Source of the DNA: Phycisphaerales bacterium
Lineage (GTDB): Bacteria; Planctomycetota; Phycisphaerae; UBA1845; Fen-1342
Assembly: GCA_022839625.1 (NCBI GenBank)
Contig: JALHJL010000005.1
Span: 62,001 to 126,000 of the forward strand
Reading direction: 5' to 3'
DNA: 64,000 nucleotides
Below, one piece after another: positions 54,857 through 63,394 of this stretch. The first letter of the stretch is position 1, and each line of letters opens with the position of its first letter. Below the pieces are notes generated by a model, which ran no database searches, was not told where the DNA came from, and saw nothing but the letters and a program-made list of their open reading frames with translations. A program made the position numbers and the translations under genes.

Positions 54857-55684
54857 ATGGTCGGGCAGACTACACACAAGCGCGGCGGGCGGAGCTGGGC
54901 GGTCTGGCTTACTGCGGCGGTCGTATTCGGCATCGCCGTGCCCGCCTGGGGACAGCCGGAGAAACTGCCGACCGCGGAGGAGGTGCTCAATAAGGCCGTT
55001 GACGCCCTGGGCGGCAAGGCAGCCCTGGAGAAGCACCGCAACCGGGTATCGAAGGGGACGTTCGAGATACCTGCGATGGGCCAGAAGGGGACGCTGCACA
55101 GCTTCGAGGCAGAGCCGAACAAGTACTATCAGGTGATCGAGCTGCCGGGCGGCCTCAAGGTCGAGAGCGGGTCCGACGGCGAGGTGTACTGGGATGTCCA
55201 GCCGCAAGGAGCACGCATCCTGGAAGGCGAAGAGAAGGCCTTCAAGGAGCGGGACAGCCGCTTCAACGGGCCGCTCCACTGGCGCACGCTGTACAAGACC
55301 GTGGAGTGCGTCGGGATCGAGAAGGTGGACGAGCAGCCGTGTTACAAGATCGTGATGACGCCGGAGCGCGGGGCGCCGCAGACCATCTACTACGACACCG
55401 ATTCGTATCTGGCGCTGCGGATGGACGTGGTGCTCAAGACGCCGCAGGGGCCGATCCAGGCCGAGTTGCGATTCGCCGACTACAAGAAGGTGGACGGGGT
55501 GCGGCTGCCGCACAAGCTGACCCAGAAGATGCTCGGCATGGAGCAGGTCATGAGCATCGACACCATCGAGTGCAACGCCGAGATCCCCGCGGAGCGTTTT
55601 GCTCTGCCTCAGCCCGTCAAGGCCCTGCTCGAGCAGTCCAAGGCCGCGACGAAGCCCGGCGAGGCCGAGAAAGAGAAACCCTGA
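54857..55684 (+). CDS. Secreted LolA-like protein, paralogue 1
   Basis: The 275-residue protein has an export signal (about 13-32, ending in PAWGQ) and a single beta-rich domain reminiscent of outer-membrane lipoprotein-sorting folds. Motifs shared with the next gene are EVLNKAVDALGG, RVSKGTFE, ELPGGLKVESGSDGE, VECVGIEKVDEQPCYKIV and KKVDGVRLPHKL. It is 42 bases upstream of its paralogue in the same direction, so the pair arose by tandem duplication. A role as a periplasmic lipid or lipoprotein carrier is possible but unproven; no LolB or LolCDE gene is present. Confidence 0.75.
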   Translation: MVGQTTHKRGGRSWAVWLTAAVVFGIAVPAWGQPEKLPTAEEVLNKAVDALGGKAALEKHRNRVSKGTFEIPAMGQKGTLHSFEAEPNKYYQVIELPGGLKVESGSDGEVYWDVQPQGARILEGEEKAFKERDSRFNGPLHWRTLYKTVECVGIEKVDEQPCYKIVMTPERGAPQTIYYDTDSYLALRMDVVLKTPQGPIQAELRFADYKKVDGVRLPHKLTQKMLGMEQVMSIDTIECNAEIPAERFALPQPVKALLEQSKAATKPGEAEKEKP

Positions 55685-55726
55685 GCGCGGGGGTTCATTG
55701 GAGCGCACTGCGCGCAAGGAGAAGCC

Positions 55727-56593
55727 ATGTTGAGCTTGTTGCTGTCACGCGGCCGGACATCGGGCCATTCTTCGGCCGCGCTGCTGATTCTGGCGGGTCT
55801 CGCGGTGGCCGGTTCGCCGGCCTGGGCGCAAGATGAGAAGCTGCCGTCGGGGGAGAAGATCATGGAGAAGTCGATCGAGGGGCTGGGCGGACGGGAGGCG
55901 TTCGAGAAGCTGAACTCCCGCGTCTCGAAGGGGACCATCGAGGCGACTGGGGGGGCGGCGCCGCAGAAGGGCACCGTCACGGTGTACGAGGCCGCGCCGA
56001 ATCTGCGGTACTTCCTTCTCGAGTTGCCCGGGGGCGTGAAGGTCCAGGCGGGCTCGGACGGCGACGTGTTCTGGGAACTGGCGGCCGAGGGTCCCAAGAT
56101 CTTCGAGGGTGAAGAACGGGCCCAGCGGGAGCGCGAGGCCACGTTCAATTCCCTGCTGCGCTGGAAAGACCTGTACCAGAAAGTCGAATGCGTCGGCAAG
56201 GAGCAGGTGGACGGCCATTCGTGCTACAAGGTCGTCTTGACCCCGTTCCTTGGGAACCCGGAAACCGTCTACTTCGACCGCAAGAATGGCTACCCCATTC
56301 GCCTGGACACCGTGCGGAAGATCACCAACGCGGCCGGCGCCCAGCTCGAGTTGCAGCTCCAGATTCGACGGGAAGACTACCGGCAGGTCGACGGCGTGTG
56401 GCTGCCGCACAAGCTCGTACGGCACGTCGATGCGATGGGCCAGACGCAGGTCATCACCTACACCTGGGAGAGCATCGAGCATAACGCGGACATCCCGGCC
56501 GATCGTTTCGACCTGCCGCCGCAGGTCAAGGAGCTGAAGGACGGTTCCGGCAAGAAGCCGGCCAGACCCGGCCCCAAGGGTCCTCCGGCCTAG
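55727..56593 (+). CDS. Secreted LolA-like protein, paralogue 2
   Basis: The 288-residue protein repeats the plan of its upstream neighbour: export signal ending in PAWAQ (about residue 35), KIMEKSIEGLGG, RVSKGTIE, ELPGGVKVQAGSDGD, VECVGKEQVDGHSCYKVV and RQVDGVWLPHKL. The C-terminal tail is Lys/Pro-rich. AAGGAG lies six bases before the ATG. The two copies differ enough to be long-standing paralogues rather than a recent duplication. Both probably act in the periplasm. Confidence 0.75.
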   Translation: MLSLLLSRGRTSGHSSAALLILAGLAVAGSPAWAQDEKLPSGEKIMEKSIEGLGGREAFEKLNSRVSKGTIEATGGAAPQKGTVTVYEAAPNLRYFLLELPGGVKVQAGSDGDVFWELAAEGPKIFEGEERAQREREATFNSLLRWKDLYQKVECVGKEQVDGHSCYKVVLTPFLGNPETVYFDRKNGYPIRLDTVRKITNAAGAQLELQLQIRREDYRQVDGVWLPHKLVRHVDAMGQTQVITYTWESIEHNADIPADRFDLPPQVKELKDGSGKKPARPGPKGPPA

Positions 56594-56674
56594 CTTCCCG
56601 CTGCGCCCCAGTGTGCGCGGCTGCCTCCAGCGCGGGCCGCGTGCACGCGAGGACGCCCGCCACGGAGGCCCGTG

Positions 56675-58111
56675 ATGTTGCGCGACAAGTATCCGTGCTA
56701 TGTCGCCGGCGTTCCGGTGGACGCGGGTCCGCTGCTCTCCGTAACCAACAAGTACGCGGGCAAGGAAGCGACACAAGTCGTACGCGCTGACCGCGCGGCC
56801 GTCGAGCGGGCCATCGCCGCGGCCGCCGAGGCGTTCGCGGCCACGCGCAAGCTGCCGGCGTACCAGCGACAGGCCATCCTTCAGCACGTCGTGCAGCGTG
56901 TCGCCGAGCGCCAGGAGGAGCTGGCCCGCGCGCTGGCCATCGAGGCCGGCAAGCCGATCCGCGATGCCCGCGGCGAAGTCACGCGTCTGATCGACACGTT
57001 CCGCATCGCCGCCGAGGAGACTGTGCGCATCGGCGGCGAGTGGCTGCCGCTCGACATCAGCCCGCGCGCCGCCGGGTACGAGGCGATCGTGCGCCGCTTC
57101 CCTCTGGGGCCGTGCGGATTCATCACCCCGTTCAACTTCCCCATGAACCTGGTCGCGCACAAGGTGGCGCCGGCCATCGCGGCGGGCTGTCCGTGGGTGC
57201 TCAAGCCGGCTTCGGCGACGCCGGTGGGTGCCCTCATTCTGGGGGAGATTCTGGCGGAGACGGATTGGCCGCGCGGCGCGTTCTCCATCCTGCCGTGCAG
57301 CAGCCAGGACATTGAGCCGCTGGTCACCGACGAGCGCATCAGGCTGCTGAGCTTCACGGGCTCGCCGGAAGTGGGCTGGGCGCTGAAGGTCCGCGCGGGC
57401 AAGAAGCGCGTCGCGTTGGAGCTGGGCGGCAATGCCGCGTGCATCGTGGACCAGGATGCCGACCTCGAGCATGCGGCCGAGCGGATCACGATGGGCGCGT
57501 TCTACCAGTCGGGGCAGAGCTGTGTGAGCGTGCAGCGGATCATCGCGCACGCGGCGGTCTATTCCGACCTGCGGACGCGACTGATCGACCGCGCGACCCG
57601 GCTCAAGCTGGGCGACCCGCTCGACGAAGAGACGTTCCTGGGGCCGCTCATCACCGAGGCGGATGCTCGGCGGGTCGAGCAATGGGTCAACGAGGCGGTC
57701 GCCGGCGGCGCGAAGCTGTTGTGCGGCGGCCGGCGCCACGGAACGCTCTACGAGGCAACGTACCTGGAGGATGTTGACCCGCGGCAGAAGGTAAGTTGCC
57801 GCGAGGTCTTCGGCCCGGTGGCGACGTTGCAGCCGTTCGCGAGCTTCGCGGCGGCGGTGGACATCGCCAACGACAGCGCGTATGGCCTGCAATGCGGCGT
57901 GTTCACGAAGAACCTCGACCACGCCTTCTACGCGTACCGTGAGCTGGAAGTCGGCGGCGTCCTGATCAACGACGTGCCGAGCTTCCGCGTGGACAGCATG
58001 CCCTACGGCGGCGTCAAGGACAGCGGGTTCGGGCGCGAGGGCGTGCGCTACGCGATCGAAGAGATGACCGAGCTTAAGCTGCTCGTACTGAATCGTCCCG
58101 GCGAGTTGTAA
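56675..58111 (+). CDS. NAD(P)-dependent aldehyde dehydrogenase
   Basis: The 478-residue enzyme oxidises an aldehyde to the acid. The catalytic Cys is in YQSGQSCVSVQR (about 274-285), the general-base Glu in ALELGGNAA (about 247-255), and the NAD-binding segments PFNFPMNL and FTGSPEVGW are intact. GVLINDVPSFRVDSMPYGG near the end resembles the lactaldehyde/glyceraldehyde dehydrogenase and SucD-like branch, so the substrate might be a small hydroxyaldehyde or phosphonoacetaldehyde; this is a guess. The ATG at 56675 is preferred over the GTG just before it, with GGAGG six or seven bases upstream. Confidence 0.9.
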   Translation: MLRDKYPCYVAGVPVDAGPLLSVTNKYAGKEATQVVRADRAAVERAIAAAAEAFAATRKLPAYQRQAILQHVVQRVAERQEELARALAIEAGKPIRDARGEVTRLIDTFRIAAEETVRIGGEWLPLDISPRAAGYEAIVRRFPLGPCGFITPFNFPMNLVAHKVAPAIAAGCPWVLKPASATPVGALILGEILAETDWPRGAFSILPCSSQDIEPLVTDERIRLLSFTGSPEVGWALKVRAGKKRVALELGGNAACIVDQDADLEHAAERITMGAFYQSGQSCVSVQRIIAHAAVYSDLRTRLIDRATRLKLGDPLDEETFLGPLITEADARRVEQWVNEAVAGGAKLLCGGRRHGTLYEATYLEDVDPRQKVSCREVFGPVATLQPFASFAAAVDIANDSAYGLQCGVFTKNLDHAFYAYRELEVGGVLINDVPSFRVDSMPYGGVKDSGFGREGVRYAIEEMTELKLLVLNRPGEL

Positions 58112-58138
58112 CGGCCGCGGCTTGGAGGGCCAGCGTTC

Positions 58139-58954
58139 ATGCGGAGCTTGCAGGAACTGATCGGCGTCGAAGACCGTCTGGGCCGGGTCGTCGGAGCGAT
58201 ACGCCAGGTCGTGGATGACCAGCGCGCCCCCGTGGCGGGGGCGTTGGAGGTCAACTGCTCCGACGAGTCGGAAGCCGAATGTTGTTCCGCGTTTCAGCGG
58301 CAGTTCGCGGAGCACTTCTTGCCGGAGCTGAAGTCGGGCACGCGGGGGCCGATGCGGACCTGCAACCTGGGCGCGCGGTACGAATGGGGCTCGGTGCGGG
58401 TGGCCGAGCATCACTTCGCGACGCCCGCCTCGCAGGAGGCGTTCAAAGTGCTCGTCGTCAAGCTGAACTCGCACGTGGCCGTCCGCGACGAGCCGGACGG
58501 CCCGCATTACGGCCCCATGCGACGTTATGACGCACCGTCCAACGCCTGCGGGGCGCTGCACGCGCTGCTCGCGGGCGGCGACTGGCCGGCGCTCGAGGAA
58601 CTGCGGGCGACGTTCCGCCGCGACAATAAGGACCGCATCGCCGCGCTCCTCGACCCGCGCCGCGTGCCGCCGGCGTACCGGCACGTCTTCGCAGCGATCA
58701 CCCAGGCCCGGCTCCAGGCCGAACGCGCGACCGAGGACATCTGCGACCACAAACCCCACTCGCCGACGTGGTACCTCGTCGTGCCCTGCGTCACGTTCAA
58801 CCGCGCCGCGCCGGACACGGAGCTGGTGGTCGGCGTGCAAACGGTGGACGCCCGCGCGGGCAGGCGCGAGGCGCACTACGAGGGGCTCGGCGACGACCCC
58901 GCTCGCTATCAAGCCCACTTTCGCGGCCGGCACCTGCACGTCACCGAGGAGTGA
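58139..58954 (+). CDS. Conserved-looking protein of unknown function
   Basis: The 271-residue soluble protein has no signal peptide or membrane segment. Visible features are a Cys cluster (C-S-D-E-S-E-A-E-C-C, about 40-49), several His residues (AEHHFATP, VAVRDEPDGPHYG), and HKPHSPTWYLVVPCVTFNR near residue 203. I recognise no family. Codon use is like its neighbours. It follows the aldehyde dehydrogenase gene by 27 bases in the same direction and could be co-transcribed with it. GGAGGGCC lies about 10 bases before the ATG. Confidence 0.72.
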   Translation: MRSLQELIGVEDRLGRVVGAIRQVVDDQRAPVAGALEVNCSDESEAECCSAFQRQFAEHFLPELKSGTRGPMRTCNLGARYEWGSVRVAEHHFATPASQEAFKVLVVKLNSHVAVRDEPDGPHYGPMRRYDAPSNACGALHALLAGGDWPALEELRATFRRDNKDRIAALLDPRRVPPAYRHVFAAITQARLQAERATEDICDHKPHSPTWYLVVPCVTFNRAAPDTELVVGVQTVDARAGRREAHYEGLGDDPARYQAHFRGRHLHVTEE

Positions 58955-58992
58955 GCGTGGTCCCGCGCAGCATTCGCGGGCCGGGCGCGCCG

Positions 58993-61014
58993 CTATCGCC
59001 GCATCTCCCGCTCGATGGCCTGTAGCGCGGCACGCGCCCGCTCCCAGCGCGGCTCGAGCGCAAGTACCCTGCGGAAACACTCGGCCGCTTCCGGAAGCCG
59101 GTGCTGCCTGTAGTAGACCTGCCCGAGCGCATGCAGGGCCTCGAGGCCGCGCGGATCGCCGCGCACGGCGGCTTCCAAGTGGGCCGCGGCCTCGTCCAGA
59201 CGGTTGAGCGTCGCGTAGGCTACGCCCAGCATCGCATGGGCCGTGGGCTCTTCGGGCAGTTGCGTCAAGACCTGGCCGGCCTGCGCGAGGGCCGGCTCCC
59301 ACCGTTGCGCGTCCATGAGCATGGATGCGTATTGCAGGCGCGTGTGGGTATCCGTGGGTACGACGGCGATGGCCCGCTCATACGTCTGCGCCGCCTCGTC
59401 GGTCTTCCCCTGGCGCGCCAGGGCATGCGCCAGGTCGCGCAGCACGGCCGGCGCCTCGGGCAACGCCGCCAACACCTCCCGGAGTTGCACCTCGGCGGCG
59501 GCGAAACTGCCATGCCCGATCGCGTGGCGCGCGTGCTCATACAGGCCCAGCACGGCGGCGTACTGGTGCGGGTCGGGCCCGGTGGGCTCGAAGAGATCGA
59601 GCTCGCTGAGACCCTCCTCGTTCGGGTCGGACACGACCCCCAGGTAGCCCAAAGACTCGAGCCGCGCCAGCTCGTTGCCGGCCAGGACGACCCGCGTCTC
59701 GCCCGCGACCACCGGCGGCGCCTCGGCGATCAGGTCGCGCAACTGCGCGCGCATCTGGGCCGCCAGTTCGGCGCGCGCGTCGATCAAATCGTGCAATTCG
59801 CCGGGATCCGACCGCACGTCATACAACCGCGGCGCGCTGGAATGAATGTACTTCCAATCCCCCACGGCGAGGCTTCGCAACCGCGAGAGCCGGAAGAGCG
59901 TGTGCGGCTCCGGCGCCTCGCCGTAGGCGGCGAGCCCCAGGTCGTCCGCCGCCCCGGACACGAGCGGCGTGAGGCTGACGCCCTGCGCGTCCGCGAGAGC
60001 CGGCCGGCCCAGCAGTTCCAGGATCGTGGGCGCGACGTCGAGCGTTCGGACGACGGCGTCCACCTGCCGGCCGGCGGGAACCGCGCCCGGGCAGCGCAGA
60101 ATCAGCGGTACGTGCAGTCCCGTCTCGTAGATGAAGAAGCCGTGCTGGAACTCGTCGTGGTCGCCCAGCCCCTCGCCGTGATCGCCCACCAGCACCACCA
60201 GTGTCTCTTGCTCGAGCTTGAGCGTCCGCAGCCCCTCCAACACGCGTCCGATCTGCGCGTCCATGAACGCGACCTCGTCCTCATACGCCAGCGGCGAAGC
60301 GGGGTCCGGGACGCGCGCCGACTCATACGGATAGTGCGGATCGTAGAAGTGCACCCATAGGAAGAACCGTTTCCCAGCCAGCCCGCGCAGCAGGTCCAGC
60401 GCGTCGTCGGCGACCGCGTCGCCCTTGCGCTGGGCGCTCACCGGATCACCGCCAGGGCGCGGCGGCGGCACGGTGCGATACGTGTCGAAGCCCTGCGCGA
60501 TACCGAACGTCGGATCGAGCACATAGGAGGCGACCGCGGCCGCCGTCGCGAAGCCCGCCGACTTCAGCGTCTCCGCGAGCGTCACGGCGCCGGCCGGGAG
60601 CTGGTCGGTACCGTTTCGCCGCACCCCGTGCACGAAAGGATAGAGGCCCGTCATGATCGTGGCGTGCGAGGGGAGGGTCTGGACGGAGCTCGCGGAACAG
60701 CGCCGGAACAGGGCCCCTTCCTCCGCCAGCCGGTCCATGTGGGGAGTCGGCACGGTGGGGTGTCCGTAGCAGCGCAAGTAGTCGGCCCGCGTGGTGTCCA
60801 CCGTAATGAGCAGGACGTTCCGCGGATGGCCGGTCCCGCGCAGGAGTCCGTGGCGCGTGGCGACGCCGTAGAAGACCGCGACGCTGGCCGCGAGCACCAG
60901 CCCGACACCGATCCACCCCAGGACCGGCCGGCGCCGTCCCGCAGCCGCCCCGGCCCCGCGCTCGCGCTCCAGGCCATCCCCGGGACGATGACGTTTCCTG
61001 CGCCTCGTGCTCAA
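58993..61014 (-). CDS. Alkaline-phosphatase superfamily (sulfatase-like) protein with TPRs, paralogue A
   Basis: The 673-residue protein has one N-terminal membrane anchor (about 31-50) with an Arg-rich cytoplasmic start, so the rest is exported. The sulfatase-fold domain (about 64-460) keeps the metal ligands Asp73 in ITVDTTRADY and D-H-G-E in VGDHGEGLG. The nucleophile position reads T113-L-P-S-H instead of C/S-x-P-x-R, so this is not a formylglycine sulfatase; a Thr nucleophile is used by phosphoethanolamine transferases and phosphodiesterases. About five TPR units follow (500-665). Its paralogue lies upstream on the same strand. Confidence 0.82.
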   Translation of the reverse strand: MSTRRRKRHRPGDGLERERGAGAAAGRRRPVLGWIGVGLVLAASVAVFYGVATRHGLLRGTGHPRNVLLITVDTTRADYLRCYGHPTVPTPHMDRLAEEGALFRRCSASSVQTLPSHATIMTGLYPFVHGVRRNGTDQLPAGAVTLAETLKSAGFATAAAVASYVLDPTFGIAQGFDTYRTVPPPRPGGDPVSAQRKGDAVADDALDLLRGLAGKRFFLWVHFYDPHYPYESARVPDPASPLAYEDEVAFMDAQIGRVLEGLRTLKLEQETLVVLVGDHGEGLGDHDEFQHGFFIYETGLHVPLILRCPGAVPAGRQVDAVVRTLDVAPTILELLGRPALADAQGVSLTPLVSGAADDLGLAAYGEAPEPHTLFRLSRLRSLAVGDWKYIHSSAPRLYDVRSDPGELHDLIDARAELAAQMRAQLRDLIAEAPPVVAGETRVVLAGNELARLESLGYLGVVSDPNEEGLSELDLFEPTGPDPHQYAAVLGLYEHARHAIGHGSFAAAEVQLREVLAALPEAPAVLRDLAHALARQGKTDEAAQTYERAIAVVPTDTHTRLQYASMLMDAQRWEPALAQAGQVLTQLPEEPTAHAMLGVAYATLNRLDEAAAHLEAAVRGDPRGLEALHALGQVYYRQHRLPEAAECFRRVLALEPRWERARAALQAIEREMRR

Positions 61015-61179
61015 CCGAAGCCTCCTGACACACCTCCGCGGCCGGCGGTGAACACCGGCGCGTCAGCCCGCATCAGCGTACTGTACCGCTGCACGACGCT
61101 GCTCTCCAGGTACCTCTTATCATGCCGAAGTGCGCGCGGATTGCTGCACGGCGCAGCGTCGGTGCCGGATGGCGAAATG

Positions 61180-63189
61180 CTACGGGCGGACCATCTGCCG
61201 GAGTCTCTGCAACGCCGCACGGGCCTGCGGAGAGTCCGGCTGCAGCTCCAGGGTTTGCTGGAAATACGCCGCCGCCTCCGCCACGCGGTTCTGTTGCATG
61301 CAGAGGACGCCCAGGGACTGCGTCACGCGCGGGTTGTCCGGGCTCTGCCGGAGCGCCAGATGCAGTAACTGCTCGGCCTGGTCGAAGCGGCCCAGGGTCA
61401 TCCACGCCACGGCCAGGTCGTGCTGAAGTTCTGGATCGTTGGGCGTCGCGGCGAGGGCGGCCCCAAGCTCCTCCGCGGCCTCGGCGTAGCGGTTGGCCGA
61501 GAAGAGCAGAAAGCGGCCGTAGGCGTACCGGACGCTGCCGCTGCGCGGGGCCAGGTTCACGGCCCGACGAAACTCCTGGTCGGCGGCCGGCAGCCGGCCC
61601 TGATCGCGGAGCGCGTGCGCGAGCTCGACGTGCAGGCGCGGCCGGTTGGGCAGCAGCGTGATCAGCTCGCTGAGCATCTGTTCGGCCCGCGCATAGTCTT
61701 TGTCGTGAATGGCACCCACCGCGCGCAGGCTCAACTCGAACGAGCGCACGTGGTCCTTCGGGTCGTCGCCCCGCGGTTCGAATCGGTCGATCTCGCGGGC
61801 GCCTTCGGCGTCCTCGGCGGATGCCGCCGCGACGTACCCGAGCGAGCGCAGCGCGGCCCGGTCGGTGTCGCTCATGTCGACCGCGCTTTCTTCCCTCGCC
61901 GGGGGCAGCGGCGCCGCGGCCAGCAGGTCTCGCAGCCGCGCGCGCATTTCCGCGGTGCGGGCCGGCTCGGCCTCGGCCAGGTTGTGGTTCTCGCCGGGGT
62001 CGTTCGCCAGGTCGTAGAGTTCCGGCCGCGGGACGTGGATGTACTTCCATCCTCCCGCGGACAGGCTGCGCAGCTTGGCGGCGTCAAAGAGCGCCCGGCC
62101 GAGGAGCGACTCACCGTACGCCGCCAGCTTCAAGTCAGCGACCTGGCCCGACAGCAACGAGGTGAGATCGACACCCTGGGCGTGGCCCCAGGCCGGCAGG
62201 TCCGCCAGCGCGAGGACCGTCGGCGCAATGTCGATCGTCCGCACTTGGGCCGTGACCTTGCGGCCGGCGGGCAGCAGCGCCGGACAACGGAAGATCAGCG
62301 GCGCGTGGAGCGTGGTCTCGTACACGAAGCTCCCGTGCATCAGCTCGCCGTGCTCGCCGAACGCCTCCCCGTGGTCTGCCACCAGCACGATCAGCGTGTG
62401 GCGGTCGAGTCCGAGCTCCGAGAGTCCCGCGAGCAGTCGGCCGATCTGGGCGTCCATGAAGCTGATCTGGTCCTCGTAGGCGGCCGGCGACTGCCGATCC
62501 GGGTGGCGCGCGGAGATGTACGGATAGTGCGGATCGTAGAAGTGGACCCACAGGAAGAACCGCTCCGGGGCCATCGAGCGCAGCATCGCCAGCGCGTCGT
62601 CACACACCTCGTCGCCGCGGCGTCGTGCGTTGCGCTCGTCCCCGTGCTCGCCCGCGCGGACGTCATGATACACATCGAAGCCCTGGTCCGTGCCGAACTT
62701 GCGGTTGAGAACGAAGGTCGCCACGGTCGCCTGCGTGCGGAAGCCGGCGGCACGCAGCGTTTCGGTGAGAGTGAGGTTGCTGTCGGCCAGGCGGCCGATT
62801 CCGTTGTGGCGCGCGCCGTGCGCGTATGGATAGAGGCCCGTGAGGATGCTGGCGTGCGACGGCAGGGTAAGGGGCGAGGAGCTTGTGCAGTTCGTGAAGA
62901 GCACGCCCTCCCGCGCCAGCCGGTCGATGTTGGGCGTGCGGTTGCCGGGGCGCCCGTAGCAACCGAGGTAGTCGGCCCGCGTCGTATCGACGGTAATCAG
63001 GAGCACGTTCAGCGGGCCGGGTCGCGACACGCCGGGCAGATGTCCCCCCGCGATCCACCACCACGTGCCGGCCCCCGCCGCGACGGCGAACAGCACGCCG
63101 ACCGCGACGAACCAGCGCCGCGCTCGCGGTTGGGACGGGACGGATTCTGCAACCGGGGTGCGGCGACGGCGGCGCGGTGGTCTGCTCAC
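61180..63189 (-). CDS. Alkaline-phosphatase superfamily (sulfatase-like) protein with TPRs, paralogue B
   Basis: The 669-residue protein (GTG at 63189, GGAG seven bases upstream) has the same plan as paralogue A: Arg-rich start, one membrane anchor (about 26-45), a sulfatase-fold domain with LLITVDTTRADYLGCYG and VADHGEAFGEHG, and TPRs at the end (about 520-665). The nucleophile position again reads T-L-P-S-H. A GTG at 63216 would add nine residues and is less like paralogue A. The gap of 165 bases between the two contains no visible gene. The exported catalytic domain suggests transfer or removal of a phosphate-linked group on envelope lipids or glycans. Confidence 0.82.
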   Translation of the reverse strand: MSRPPRRRRRTPVAESVPSQPRARRWFVAVGVLFAVAAGAGTWWWIAGGHLPGVSRPGPLNVLLITVDTTRADYLGCYGRPGNRTPNIDRLAREGVLFTNCTSSSPLTLPSHASILTGLYPYAHGARHNGIGRLADSNLTLTETLRAAGFRTQATVATFVLNRKFGTDQGFDVYHDVRAGEHGDERNARRRGDEVCDDALAMLRSMAPERFFLWVHFYDPHYPYISARHPDRQSPAAYEDQISFMDAQIGRLLAGLSELGLDRHTLIVLVADHGEAFGEHGELMHGSFVYETTLHAPLIFRCPALLPAGRKVTAQVRTIDIAPTVLALADLPAWGHAQGVDLTSLLSGQVADLKLAAYGESLLGRALFDAAKLRSLSAGGWKYIHVPRPELYDLANDPGENHNLAEAEPARTAEMRARLRDLLAAAPLPPAREESAVDMSDTDRAALRSLGYVAAASAEDAEGAREIDRFEPRGDDPKDHVRSFELSLRAVGAIHDKDYARAEQMLSELITLLPNRPRLHVELAHALRDQGRLPAADQEFRRAVNLAPRSGSVRYAYGRFLLFSANRYAEAAEELGAALAATPNDPELQHDLAVAWMTLGRFDQAEQLLHLALRQSPDNPRVTQSLGVLCMQQNRVAEAAAYFQQTLELQPDSPQARAALQRLRQMVRP

Positions 63190-63394
63190 GCAGTGGCTCC
63201 GATAAGTCGCGGCCACGAAGCTCCCCGAAACGTCCCGCTACTAACAGTATATCGATGTCGCACGTGGGGTGCATAACGTTTTTTGCACGGAAAGCGCTTC
63301 TCCGCTCGCGCGCGGCGTTCATGTAGAAAAGGAGGGACAACGATACTAGAATCGCGCCAAACGGAGGACCCTGACGCTGGCGAGCCAATCACCC
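63190..63394. promoter_or_regulatory. AT-richer divergent promoter region
   Basis: This is one of the most AT-rich stretches of the window, between two oppositely oriented alkaline-phosphatase superfamily genes. It has a GTGCA...TGCAC dyad (63269-63288) and TAC/TAT-rich sequences, but no unambiguous -35/-10 pair. Confidence 0.4.

Noticed and set aside
55745..59302. A minus-strand open frame of 1185 codons spanning several genes
   Set aside because: It is antisense to four well-supported genes with intact motifs; long antisense frames are expected in DNA with this GC content.
58993..63189. Calling the paired enzymes formylglycine sulfatases
   Set aside because: The maturation motif C/S-x-P-x-R is absent; the position reads T-L-P-S-H, which favours phospho-transfer or phosphodiesterase chemistry.
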